This document shows, in pieces, positions 19,864-30,493 of a stretch of DNA of 64,000 bases; within the stretch, counting starts at the first letter, position 1; each line of letters opens with the position of its first letter. The notes under the pieces were generated by a model. The model saw only the letters and a list, made by a program, of their open reading frames with translations. It did no database searches and was not told the DNA's origin. This DNA comes from Crambe crambe (Eukaryota; Porifera; Demospongiae; Poecilosclerida; Crambeidae), in assembly GCA_963924555.1 (NCBI GenBank), contig OZ004593.1, positions 4,646,480 to 4,710,479 of the forward strand, written 5' to 3'. The position numbers were made by a program, and so were the translations under genes.

Positions 19864-19929
19864 CTATGACTGAACAGTAGTGTGTGGTACACCAGACAAT
19901 AATAGTAGTTTAGCTACCCGTGTACATTC

Positions 19930-20040
19930 AATGGTCTTGGAGGTAGCTATAGCTGTGGAGGACACCCCACTTGGAGTATGCATCAATGACGAGGAAGAAG
20001 TTCTCTCCCACAAACAAACCAGCATAGTACCCAGGTAGAC
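19930..20040 (-). mobile_element. Fossil Gypsy/Ty3-type retroelement fragment: integrase core
   Basis: The minus strand encodes YYAGLFVGENFFLVIDAYSK and a following W, the start of an integrase (rve) core in which 'D.AGPf.g..flvvDa.SKW' holds the first catalytic Asp. Only this short piece is recognisable and no LTRs were found. It is a broken, old fossil, separate from the zinc-binding fragment at 2.3 kb. Confidence 0.65.
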
Positions 20041-20102
20041 ACCTGTTTCTGAAGCTAGCCAGCCTACTTACGTAGATCATGTGACTCAATTTTAATGCGA
20101 GG

Positions 20103-20282
20103 ATGGGGAAAATAGAGGAGATGAAGAACTTATGTGAACAGCAGCAAGAAACAAATATACTCTGCAAGAGCATACTAACCTTGCTGAAGAAGCAAGAGAA
20201 GGCAAACATTGATGAATATAAGGTTTTTTATTTCACAATTCATTTTAGATGTAGAATAGCTAATCAGTCCATGATCCATTGA
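20103..20282 (+). CDS. Small ORF or exon with coiled-coil character (59 aa)
   Basis: The ATG at 20103 opens MGKIEEMKNLCEQQQETNIL and continues with KKQEKANIDEYK before a hydrophobic tail. The first 40 residues are charged, Gln/Glu/Lys-rich and have heptad-like Leu/Ile spacing, as in a coiled coil. A GT directly after DEYK (AAG/GTTTTT) could be a weak donor, in which case the tail is intronic. No partner exons are assigned. It faces the integrase fossil on the other strand and may be part of old repeat debris. Confidence 0.25.
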   Translation: MGKIEEMKNLCEQQQETNILCKSILTLLKKQEKANIDEYKVFYFTIHFRCRIANQSMIH

Positions 20283-21508
20283 AGCCAATTAACTATGTAG
20301 CTAGATTGTTTTTCCTTACATGATAATACTTTGAATAACACAATAGGTTGATATTAACACCAACATTATAAGGTTCTTCTGCTGCTCACGCTTCAGGATT
20401 TTGAAAGAGCATCAGTATGCAGTAAGTAATTAAAGCATGCAGAGTAATTGTACTCAAAAAAAGGGCAACTTTGTGCAGGTGGCACGAAAGTGTGAAGTTT
20501 CTTGGACAGGGGTATGTGCTCCAATCCTGAATAAGTTTTTATTTTGAAATAATGAGATGGGTTTACTATACCATCAACATCCCACAAGAAATCAAAGTGG
20601 AATGCCTGAAACAGTGGACTGGTATGTAGCATCTGTTGACAAGTATGGTGTGCCCATTGAAGCTTTCCTGTAATACTATATAGCCTATACTCCATATAAT
20701 GCACACTCCAGACTGCCAATCATTCCCTACTACAAGAGCAACAGCATAATTAGCTGGAGTGTCTTTAGTGACAAGTTTACGAGATGGTGTTGCTCATGAC
20801 AAGCCTTCATGTAGCCATTAGTTACCTCAGGCATGTGGACTCTGTAGTAGAAACATGCTAGCTAGCTAAACTGCTTTATAAATGATTGAAAATGAATATT
20901 TCCTTCGATAATACCTCCTCCTCATCAGTTATCTGCTCAATATCTGTAATAATTATCGATACTTGCTATAACTGGTGTGCGCTGAGGGTTAGCACTTCAG
21001 TGCTTTTCATTTAAGATCTGGAAGAACTTGTACCTGCTGAGGAAGAGTTATCATGAATAAAAACCAGTCAACAGTAATGCGCTGTCTGGCTGATCTCTCT
21101 ACCTGGCTGGCACAATTCTACAAGATCAATTCACACCACAAGTTCAACCACAAGTTCGAAGTGCCTCAGCACAATTTACCAAGTACAAGAGCGTTTATAT
21201 CAATTCATACCACATGTTCAAAATTAGTATTGTATTTCCTTTCCTTAGTGCATCTCCAGTACTAGCCTGGGTTCAAGGCTATGGTCACCAGCACTACAGT
21301 CATTACAGTGAATTATCATGATCATGTTTGAAAGTATTTAACATGTATACAAAGCTAATCACAAGTAAATGATAATTGTTAAAAGATGAAAAACTGTTAC
21401 CTGTACAGTCAGTTTGCCAACATACCAGAAGTCGTAGACCGCCGTATTATTTTATTTGTATTGTCGAGTCAGCAAAATTAACTTATTAATTATTCATAAG
21501 TATTACTA
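20283..21508. other. No recognised gene
   Basis: A 21-bp phrase (gcaactttgtgcaggtggca, then c) at about 20465 recurs at 49906, showing a small dispersed repeat. Short frames on both strands here show no domain or splice context. Confidence 0.35.
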
Positions 21509-22204
21509 GGCCATGCAAACTAAATTCATTGTTTCTCAGGCCCTCCCGCATGGCTAATTTACTTCCTGCTTGGCAACAATTATTACTTCCTCCTATTGAT
21601 CACATGGTCAGCACATGACTGTACAAACTAGCTTGACACCCCAGTTCTAACCAGTTAGTGTCAAACAAGCTTGCTGTTCATAACAACTAACTGCATGCTG
21701 TCGCCTGGAGCTGCTAACTAGGGAGAGCTGAGCGATCGAGTATGTTAGTTTCTACGAAAATAATGGTGCAGTATGCTTCTAGGAAGGTTGTGGAGAGAGA
21801 CTGGAGGATAGTTGTCATCCCGGATGAAGATGCTGCAGGCGCTACAGTCTTGTCACTATTTCAAGGGATCATTGACCATAGCTTCGATTCCATGGAGCCC
21901 TTCTCTCTATCGCCTGAGAAGCAGAGCAGTGCTATTCAAGCTCAGGACAGCCAAAATTTCCAGGATGTTCCACTGATCGCTCACTTATCTGAAGTGGTAG
22001 CGGCCTTCGGTATGTACTTCAAGTACGTGGTGCTGAGTGACTTTGAACAACCTGCTACATCCTCTGTTGTTGCTGTTTAACTGGATTCTTGTGGTTTTTA
22101 ATTAATAGTGGGTGGGGCTTGCAAAATAAAATAAAATTGCGCATTCCGCATGGATTTTCTCTTATTAAGTGCCTGAGAAACAATGAATTTAGTTTGCATG
22201 GCCC
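21509..22204 (+). mobile_element. TIR-bounded compact element (696 bp) with 33-bp perfect terminal repeats and TA flanks
   Basis: Left end 21509-21541 and right end 22171-22203 are perfect inverted copies over 33 bp (starting ggccatgcaaactaaattca). Both are bordered by TA (21507-21508 and 22205-22206); the right end has one extra C. The TA duplication points to the Tc1/mariner group. Inside there is no transposase but one intact 112-codon ORF (21742-22080) with a polyadenylation signal (aataaa) some 45 bp after its stop. GC content and lack of stops differ from a typical MITE. It is either a deletion derivative in which the ORF is an uncharacterised second gene, or a unit that has captured a host exon. 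Confidence 0.8.
21742..22080 (+). CDS. Uncharacterised 112-aa protein carried inside a TIR element
   Basis: I do not recognise this protein. It begins MLVSTKIMVQYASRKVVERD and continues with RIVVIPDEDAAGATVLSLF, an amphipathic middle (HSFDSMEPFSLSPEKQSS) and a C-terminal segment LIAHLSEVVAAFGMYFKYVV. It has no signal peptide, Cys pairs, or transposase acid motif. Composition is that of a soluble alpha/beta protein. The ATG lies about 200 bp inside the left terminal repeat in a locally GC-richer region, and an aataaa follows the stop, so it could be a complete transcription unit. Two earlier explanations cannot be excluded: chance ORF, or a captured exon of a host gene. Confidence 0.5.
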   Translation: MLVSTKIMVQYASRKVVERDWRIVVIPDEDAAGATVLSLFQGIIDHSFDSMEPFSLSPEKQSSAIQAQDSQNFQDVPLIAHLSEVVAAFGMYFKYVVLSDFEQPATSSVVAV

Positions 22205-22572
22205 TATATCTGTTATAAGATGTGTCAGAAGCAAAATGAACTAAAAAAACTTCTGCCACTATAAAGATACAATATATATCATACCTACATTAATAAATTT
22301 TCACAACATTCTCCCTTCATAACTGGTAAATATCAAGACTGAACCTCCTTACTTCCTGTCTGGATACCATTTTTGCAATAGGTAAGAGGTTGAAGTTGCA
22401 GAAACAACTTTATCTAAGCACTGACTAGAACATATAAAAAAATTAAGCTGTACCCAATTCTCAAATTAAAGTTATGCCTAAAATAACTAGTGGACTCTGG
22501 TTGAAGCCAAGTAAAGTTAACATCATTTGTATCCATTTACATCATAGGCCATAAAAATGAATAACAATAATA
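22205..22572. other. No recognised gene
   Basis: AT-rich spacer between the TIR element and the next ORF. No repeat or signal was identified. Confidence 0.4.
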
Positions 22573-23079
22573 ATGAATAATGCAGCAAGCTTGCCAAGCA
22601 TGGCACAAAGAAGTAGGTGCAGGTTGTCGTATCCAGCATCTCGGCAGGAAGAACAAGGTGAAGCCTGTGCATTGTGTGGTAATACTCATTTGCACACATC
22701 AAAGTATCCGGATTTATCATCACAACAATGTGCACAAACATTGGGGGTAGATGCAGAAAGTTTTATATGCCGGCCCTGTAGGGATGAGTTTCACGGCTGG
22801 TGAAAGACCCTAGTTTCCTACTCTAGCACTATAGTGGGAAGGGAAGGCATGTTCAGTTGGCTATGATTGCATCAACTGTACCAACACAAAAACTAAAGAG
22901 AGCAAGGACTTATTGATACAGCAGTGGACATATACTTAGAAGAAGTAAGTAGGTCTGCAGAGTCCACAGATGATGTTGATGACATTTTAGACTGGGTGTT
23001 TGGTAGTGAAGACTGTGAACAGAATGTTAGTATTGAAGAGAGTGACATTAACAGTGAATTTTCTGACTCAGAATACTAG
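22573..23079 (+). pseudogene. Zinc-ribbon-like ORF followed by an acidic tail piece; probable transposon-type gene remnant
   Basis: ORF 22573-22803 contains EACALCGNTHLHTSKYPDL, then SQQCAQTLGVDAESFICRPC: two CxxC pairs plus an extra Cys, a zinc-binding arrangement. Its stop is followed by a second stop-free frame (about 22897-23079) reading LIDTAVDIYLEEVSRSAEST, then a very acidic end (ESDINSEFSDSEY, stop). An aataaa occurs about 100 bp later. CxxC...CxxC N-termini of this kind occur, as I recall, in repetitive uncharacterised proteins of sponges and Hydra. Whether the two frames belong to one spliced gene is undecided; the intervening 90 bp has no clean donor/acceptor pair. Confidence 0.4.
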
Positions 23080-25005
23080 GTACATTACATATCATCTGTC
23101 AGGATTTCATTTTTGCATGTGCCAGAGTTTTGATTTAAAAGGCAAACTTTAAAACAATAGTTATCCTACAACATATTCAAAATAAAACTTGTTCTAAACC
23201 TCCATTTAGTAATGGCGCTAGACAGAATCTTACTAGTACAATCTACTTGGCACCCTTGTAGCTAAAATAATGAGTTTGTATTTTATAAACACGCTGCTTT
23301 CAACTATTTTTATGGTTCCATAGCATACCTTACTCCTTGAACTATGACTGGACCAAATAAAGATATCTAAACATTGATACTTTTCGAGCTAGACTCCAGT
23401 TTTATGACTCACAGAAACAAAGAGAAAGTGCGTCCATTTTTTAAAATATAAATGACGTCATTTTGCAAATAAATTCACGTGAGCGGGCCAGTGGCAAACT
23501 GACTGTAGTGCCACAGCATTCAAAGTCCCAGTGCTGGAGACCAATTATTTTTCCTTACCTTCTTGTCCACCTGTCGAAGTCTGGCAGAGCAAGAACATAT
23601 AACACATGAAACTAATGATGACTTGATTGAGCAATTTTTATGTGTGCTTTCAGGCAGCAAGTTGCAATTTAATAAGTGCAGGGTCCGTTATTTGTTATGA
23701 TAAGCACTATCAAAAATATGCTTCTACTATAACCACAATACAAGATCCCCAAGACATAACATAGCATAAACCACAGCAACGCACAAGAGAGCCTTGTCAG
23801 CTGTGGCATGTGCCAGGGAACATAGCATAGACCTTTGACATATATTTATAGCTGATACTCGCAGCAGCAAGAATGGGGTCAGTTATGTTACAGTAACTGA
23901 CCATACTACAAAAGATCGACGGTCACTACCATCATATAATGGAGAAAGAGCTCCAAGATATAGAACAAAAGTTACTAACTATAATAACACGGTAGATGAT
24001 TCAGTGTTACAGCTACTCCACCACTCTCCGCTGGTCGATTATCTGGGCCTAACCATAAGACCACTTTAATTGCCTGGCGACGTTTTGCTCTTGTTATGGG
24101 TGTAGCATGTTACCCTGCTCTGCCAGATTATACTATTTATCAAATTTATAGTTCGTGCAACACAAAGAAGGTCGATTAGAATTACTAGACCTTGAATCTC
24201 CCCACCCATAGATGTCCCAGGCAGAAAATCAATATTTTGACTGACCTAAATTAAAGGATAATGAAAGGACTTTCCACCTAGGACTTGCTAACTACACATC
24301 ACATTCCCCGAATAGCTAGGGAAAAAAGACCTGGTCTGGTGTTGATTGGTATTCGCAAAATGTCCATGTGTGGTGTCGGGGATTCCTACAGATCATCAAA
24401 TATTAATCTAAACCGCAGATATAGATATCACTCACAACTGCTCACCTATCGCACTAACTACCTTCCTTCAAGGAAGTTCCTCCAGAGTCCAGAAGCTCCA
24501 CTTTCTCCAACTACCATAAGATTAATAAAACATGCCTGGGAAAACCTGTTTCAACAGTGCTGACACTTACCAGCATTTAATTGTAGCTAAGTAGAAGCTA
24601 GGCTCCTCTTCAAGCGAAGTGTCTGAGCAGTCAACTCTGCCAACTCTCCTTATTACCTAACGAATGCACGAGGTCGATCGGCACACGTGCAGTGAGCGCA
24701 TGCGCAGCGCGCGCAATTTATACACGCGCGCGCATGTTGAATTTGTTGTTGTTTTTGTTTTGTTGTTGTTGTTGTTGTTTTGGTTCATCGAGGCCAGCAT
24801 CATGCCAGGGATTTGTATTAGCTAATAATTATAAAGCACATCATAATAATAGTTCTACAGAAAATATTTAGCTATATAAAGAAAGAGTCAAAAGGATGAC
24901 TAGAATCCAGTGTTTGGATGACTGACCCTTCTTTCAGCTTCAATTTTTCAGAATACACTGTGTATAGGATAGCTATTAAATTAACATATAAGCTTACATA
25001 AAATT
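23080..25005. other. No recognised gene; GC-rich palindromic patch at 24690-24745
   Basis: Most of the stretch has no supported feature. At 24690-24745 the DNA becomes strongly CG-rich (gcgcatgcgcagcgcgcgc, then acgcgcgcgcatg). GCGCATGCGC is the palindromic consensus bound by NRF1-type factors in animals, and similar patches sit just upstream of the ATGs of three host genes in this window. It could therefore be an orphan promoter, but no gene start was identified on either side. A T/G-rich tract (ttgttgttgttg) follows at 24745-24785. Confidence 0.4.
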
Positions 25006-25010
25006 CTTAC

Positions 25011-28000
25011 TCTCGATTAAGTCTTGTGAAAAAATCATTAGCTTCTGCTTCACGCCTGTCTATGTTAGATAACTCTCTGCAGTATTCAAAATAAGTTTTG
25101 CAATAATAAGGTATGCTATGTGTGTACTTATCTTCCATAGCAGCATGTCAATTTGCACTGTCATGGTCTTAGTATTGTTGTAATAGTAATAATATACTGA
25201 TTATTCTAGTGAAGTCTATAGCTACACAGAGTTTAGCATATTGGTTCAGGCAAGCAAATAAATGAGACACTGAGTGTGGACATGGGTTTCTATAGAGCTT
25301 GCACTTTTTTTATTAATTGATCTTGGTTTTATGTGTCCATCTATTATATCACATGACTTGAAATTGTAGTGTGCAAGCTCACTTACAATATTAAAAGGAT
25401 CTTACTTGTCTCTCATCCTGGTACAAGTGAAAAACCAGAAACAGATGCAAATCAATCCAACGATAGAAAATGAGCCACACAAGACAGAGACAAAAATGAT
25501 CACTCCGAAGATATGAACTATATAATAATTATTGGTATCGTAAAGTGAATCAGGGGCAGATCCAGGGTAGGGGTCCAGGGGGTCCAGACCCCCCCATTTG
25601 TTGATAAGTTAGTAATAGGTTTATAATGCAGCACAAAAGACAAACTTCCATACTCATTTGTGTTTGTTCTCTAAAGGGATACTAGCTTTACCAATGTTTT
25701 GCTTCCACAGGAGGGGCATGTTGGACTCCCCCCTTTCAAAATTGCTGGATCTGCCCCTGTGAATGTACACACACATAGGCATGCATGCACACACACGCAT
25801 GCATGCACATACACACATGCATGCATGCACACACGCACAATTGAATCTCCAATAGCAGACACTCTGAAAAAGGACAAATCTCTCAACAAGGCGGGACAAC
25901 TTAAAAGTACTTTTGTATTAACTATACACTTAATACAAAGTAACCTCCAAAGAGGACAACCTCTCTACAAAGGACAAAAGGCTGGATCCAAATGTGTCCA
26001 TTATTTGGAGATTTCATTTCTTACTTCCACATGTTCGGAAGTTGAATTTGAACTGAGGACAATTGATTTTTTCAAAAGGAATAGTAAATCCTTCAAAAGT
26101 TATTACTCCACAGGCTTTTGTTTCTTCACACCAATAGCACTCAAATATGGTGGCATTTTGTGAAGCCATAGAGTGTAGCTACAATGAATATAGAGAGAAT
26201 TAAATAGTTAACTAGGAGAGCATTGGGGCCCTATATTTTATGAGACAAGGGGCGCCTGTACAACCTTGAGTGCTACTTCACCAAGGAATTTTCTAACGAT
26301 ATAATTTTCGATCAAACTTGTTACCTCCAGTGCCCCCACCCCTAACCATCTTCCTACACCAATATAATTTATACAGGGATTTCCCCCATTAAATCAACAT
26401 TATAATAATTATAGCAACTAAAATATTTATATATAGTAAAGAATGCTAAAACACTGACTTACTCTTTGGGTGCAGGCAGTGCAATTGGTGTTACTGAATC
26501 GTGCACAAAAGTATATCGAATCTGAAGTTGGAATAGTTACATGTACACTCTTAGCTCATAGCCTTAAGTTATTATACAGTGAAACCTCCAATAACCTTGA
26601 ACATTCTGATAACCTCTCAACAAAGGACAATCTAAAAGTGCCTTTGCTTAATAACGAATGACCTCTATGGGTCCTAGCATTATTCCCTCAGGCCCCCTTA
26701 TTTGTTATTAGTTACAATCATAATCAAAAAAAGAGAGGCTATATGGGTCCCAAGTGTGTCAGAGGATTCACTCCAAAATTAGAGAGCTACTGCTAATTGG
26801 CTATATCTCATTCATTAACTAGCTAACATATAATACACTTGCTACCTATAGTAAGGGTTGGACTTGGGTCAGTCGATATTGTCAATTCAGTAGTGCTTTG
26901 GTTACGTTCATTGCTACAAGTATAGTTTCCTTCATCCGCAAAGTTTGGGTGATAAATAAAGAGAGTTAGCACAATGCTAGGTCCAGTGGTACCATTGGGG
27001 TAGATCAGAGTGTTATCCCCATCGTGAATAGTAATAAAATATTTTGATATATTGCTAAAATCTGCTCCACTACTTGTAGTCCATGATGGCATTGGGAGGG
27101 TAGAATTTCTTGAATAGCCAAGGACTTCACACTTGAGTGCCACGGTTGGTCCTCCCAGGATAACATTTATACTTGGAAATACACGAGTAATAGCTGCAAG
27201 GATCAAACCAGTCGTCAGGTATATACTCAGTAGTGATTCATGCTAGCTACATTATCATATTAGCCTGAAGGAGATGTTAATACTAAAAATATCCACCATA
27301 CAAAACCTAAAAGCATCAAGTAGTGGAATGAGGGTTCTCTACTTATCTTGGTCTGTGTCTAGCTACTTATCTTGGTCTGTGTCTAGCTACTTATCTTGGT
27401 CTGTGTCTAGCTACTTATCTTGGTCTGTGTCTATATAACCTACTATACATCTTACTTGGTAATTGCACATCATAACTCCTTCTTTCTGGGAGAATGGCAT
27501 TATCAAAAGTAGCTTCACATGTATAGATTTCATCATCTAGTTCGTTAAGTTCTCTTGCAGTCAGCTTGCTGGTTCTGGTTGCATCTGCACTGAGTATTGT
27601 AAATTTACTTGAATTGAGCATCATATCGCTGCCTCTACTCCAATGCCACTCAATCGATCCTTCATTCGATACTGTGCATGTCAGTATCAATGACTTACTA
27701 ATTAAAGTTTCATATCCTACTACCAAAATCTGAGTCTCTGTTATGGGGGTCTGAAATATCACACGACTACTTGGTACAGTTGGTTGTGAGTCTGTACAAA
27801 ATCTGACTTCACTCAAAAGGAACCAGTCTACATTGTATACCTCCGTGAATGTCCACCTGAGGAGAACCACTAGACTCATGAATGGTGTGCGAGGAAGAAG
27901 AGAAACTCTTCTGATAGTGTGATCATCATCAGACAGCTCCCTGTTATTCCATATGTCAAAAATGACCTCTGCCATTTCAGATGCAGTTGTTACTGATAGA

Positions 28001-28796
28001 TCTGATGTACGATACAGACGCAAATTTGGTAGGCTAATATTCTGATTTGGATAGTTCAGAAAGTACAGATCAATAGCCGTCATTAAAGAGGCACTGGTAA
28101 GTTGAAATGATAAATATGAATACATATTGGTCTTGTTCCATGCTATAAACTGGAGCCTATCGTCATTATGATCGATATTTGGCTGACTAGGTCCTAAGAT
28201 ATCATCCGCTAATACTATAAATCCTGGACAAATAGTGTGATTACTTCCATCCACAGAGCAGCCCTGTGATCGAGGTGCAATAGCCAAAGTTCCTTTAAAT
28301 GAATCAGAGACTGTTCGAAAAAATCTCACATTTGCTGTAGTCATATTAAAGTCATGAAGGAAGGTCATAATGAAGACGGTATACTTGTGAATGGGTATGT
28401 AGTAGCTTAAGTAGACAGCAATGGTGTATTAGCTATCACTAAAATAGTGATATAGTACTTGAGAAAAAGGGTCTTATCAAAAAGTTGTAGCTAGATAAAA
28501 GGCTTGTAAAGTTTACAAGTCACATATACAAATTACCTGAAATCAGTGATTTCAAACCACAGATTAAGAGCTCTGAAATGATACCAATAACCATTTTGAA
28601 TTTTTGCTCCATAAGGCCCCTTTTCTCAAGTATTGATAATCTGATATCATTGTAATAATGATCCTCTATGTCATTATTGAGGGGATCTGGCTCTATTGGC
28701 GAAATTAATGTATTACTCACGACCAATAGTGCAGAGCTGAGCTGAAATACACAGTGCATGAAATAGAGCAAACAATAAAACACAGAAGCGGTGCAT
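25011..28796 (-). CDS. Type I membrane receptor B: signal peptide, novel N-terminal domain, two Ig domains, TM, short tail
   Basis: Reconstructed from splice sites with matching phases: exon 1 28796-28724, exon 2 28334-27456, exon 3 27193-26846, exon 4 25517-25406, exon 5 25076-25011. Exon 1 gives the signal peptide MHRFCVLLFALFHALC. Exon 2 (293 codons) holds a domain of about 190 residues with GCS...TICP...RFC cysteines and the core YFLNYPNQNISLPNLRLY, followed by an Ig domain (LTCTV..W...YTCEA). Exon 3 is a second Ig (VALKCEV..W...NYTCSN). Exon 4 is a membrane helix (GVIIFVSVLCGSFSIVG, then CTRMR stop-transfer). Exon 5 begins the cytoplasmic part; a plausible final exon near 24920 would close it after about ten residues, so no kinase is evident. 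It is probably a cell-surface recognition or adhesion receptor. Paralogue A lies just upstream. The exon 1 donor (G/GTCGTG) is weak but conserved in position with A. Confidence 0.75.
25551..25759. mobile_element. MITE with CAGGGGCAGATCCAG ends and 5-bp duplication TGAAT (209 bp)
   Basis: Left end caggggcagatccagg is inverted at the right end (ctggatctgcccctg). TGAAT flanks both sides (25546-25550 and 25760-25764). The subterminal parts are G-rich on the left (gggggtcc) and C-rich on the right. It lies in the intron between exons 3 and 4 of receptor gene B. Its ends fit the consensus CAGKGGCRGATYCAGG shared with the 605-bp element at 51524-52128. Confidence 0.85.
25768..25836. repeat. Microsatellite of CA and GCAT units
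   Basis: Alternating 'acacaca' and 'gcatgcatgc' blocks directly follow the MITE. They create long Cys/His-rich frames on both strands that are artefacts. Confidence 0.85.
27337..27433. repeat. Tandem repeat, 4 copies of a 24-bp unit
   Basis: The unit tacttatcttggtctgtgtc plus 'tagc' is repeated four times with virtually no change. It sits in the intron just beyond the donor of exon 2 of receptor gene B (donor gtaag read on the minus strand at 27455-27451). Confidence 0.9.
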
Positions 28797-28820
28797 TTCT
28801 TTAACTATATACTGACTTCT

Positions 28821-28848
28821 AGCAGCGCGTTCGCGCGCACGCGTTCAC
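28821..28848 (-). promoter_or_regulatory. CG-repeat promoter patch of receptor gene B
   Basis: The sequence agcagcgcgttcgcgcgcac (then gcgtt) is an isolated CG-rich island in AT-rich DNA. It begins about 25 bp upstream of the gene B ATG (28796, minus strand). Analogous CG patches precede gene A/the dehydrogenase and the third UGT gene. Confidence 0.45.
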
Positions 28849-28859
28849 ATATCAAAGGT

Positions 28860-29956
28860 TCAAAGGTTCAATGTTAGGAATACCTCTATGATAATATGGT
28901 GTGAATTGATTAAGGGTAGAATGTCTCTTCACAGGGATGAATTAGGATAGGACCATCCATAATAGGTGAGGCTGAAGGATAGTTGTAATGATAGAGCTTG
29001 TCTTTATGAACAAGGCAGAGCTGGATTAATGATCTTGATCCCTGTATACCATGGTCCCTAGCATCGTCCCGTAAGGTCATCGGCATGAGAAGTGATCCAA
29101 GGTAGACTCCATTCACAGTAGCACCTACACCTGATCTGCTAGGAGGGAGTCAATTACAAGTAGAAATGGCAATCGAGAGAGAACTTCACTCCACGTTTCA
29201 ATTTGAAGGTACGTATACGGTATGTGACTTTTTGTTCTGCCACTCCTTTGTCATGTGTCATTAAAATTAATGCAGACCATTTCTATGCTTAGCTACACTA
29301 GCTATGAAGCTGCTCTCAAAGAAGTGGGCTGCACCACACACTCTTTCCAGAACTTTCATCGGCACATTATGTATGATGTGTCAGGATGATGATACTGTCC
29401 AACTGAGCATGCGCATCAAATTTTAATGAATGAATAATGATTGTATTGTTATCTATTCTAGATATGGAAGGTGCCAAGATAGTATAAATCCTGGAGATGA
29501 CCTGTGTAGACACAGAAGCATCGACTCTTAATAAATGCACATATAGGTTTTGTTAGCTATGTACCTTCCTGAAAATTTCCTTCCTAGCTCTCTTTTATCT
29601 TGTAACCATCTGTGCACAGTAAATAAATTAATTAATTAAACTCTGAGCTTGGACTTGTACGAATGTTTATTCAGTAGGGATAGCCTTGGTCTCATCGCCA
29701 ATGTTTAAATTTAGCTAGGAATAGCTAGCATTTTAATCGATTGACACCAAAGCATAAAGGATTGGATCATTCATGTATTCTAACTCCATCTGTGTAGCTA
29801 CTCATAGTTTGTGAGAACTACAAGTATAACTGATTTTGAAGTATATTATATATCTACCACTGACTACATTTTACATACTGATAACTCATAAGTGGAGAGT
29901 ATCGGTTTGGGTCCTATGGTTGTGTATGCTACTGTTAGCTAAATAGCTATTTTTGC
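28860..29956. other. Intergenic, no recognised gene
   Basis: A doubled 'tcaaaggttcaaaggttcaa' lies at 28852-28870. An ORF of 68 codons on the minus strand (29116-28910) has no recognisable feature. Nothing else was found. Confidence 0.35.
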
Positions 29957-30190
29957 AGAGGTATCAGAGAGTGCGCTAGCACTCTCTAAGTAAGGATGGC
30001 AGGTCAAAGGTCATAAGACAGTATAAACTAAAAACTCTTCTTTCTATTCTACCTTTACTCTACAGGTTCTCAGAAGGCTACAGTGAATCATCATAGCTAC
30101 ACAGAAGAGAGAAGAATGTTCAAAAATCTAAAATTCTTTCGCTGACATAAGAAAAAAACGATATCTAAAATTGACTTTTGTTCTATTTCT
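29957..30190. repeat. Dispersed repeat, copy 1 (second copy at 50803-51002)
   Basis: The two copies share in order: 'agcactctctaagta.ggatggc', 'ggtcataaga', 'ttctactctaca.ggttctcag', 'aaggctacagtga', 'acacagaagag', 'gaagaatgtt', 'cataagaaaaaaacga' and 'ttgttct.tttct'. They are in the same orientation, with small deletions distinguishing them. The start (gagagtgcgctagcactctc) is itself palindromic, suggesting a transposable unit. Family unknown. Confidence 0.75.
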
Positions 30191-30493
30191 AGCTAATAGC
30201 TACTAGTTGCTTGAGTTCTGCACCTATCATCACTGACAGTCAGCCTGATGACCAGTTTCAGACTCAGAGTCTCGACATGAGGTATACAGTGAAGGACCTT
30301 CCAAGAAAAGGACAACCTCCCAATGTCTTTCAGGCCCCTAACTTCAAGGACAAATCCTTTACTCGGAAGTTCCAGTGGAATGTTTGATACCTTTTTATTA
30401 TACACCAAAAGAGGACTACAAAGGATAAAAGGCTGGGTTTCAAGTATGTTTATTATTTGGAGGTAATTAAACACATAAAAGGGAAAATCTTAC

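Noticed and set aside
25654-25899. Cys/His-rich ORFs resembling a secreted cysteine-rich peptide
   Set aside because: They are produced by the (CA)n/(GCAT)n microsatellite and the MITE next to it, and occur in several frames on both strands.
28520-28783. 87-codon minus-strand ORF starting MFYCLLYFMHC as the start of receptor gene B
   Set aside because: The frame is wrong. The ATG at 28796 in another frame gives MHRFCVLLFALFHALC, which matches paralogue A (MHRF...) and joins exon 2 in phase.
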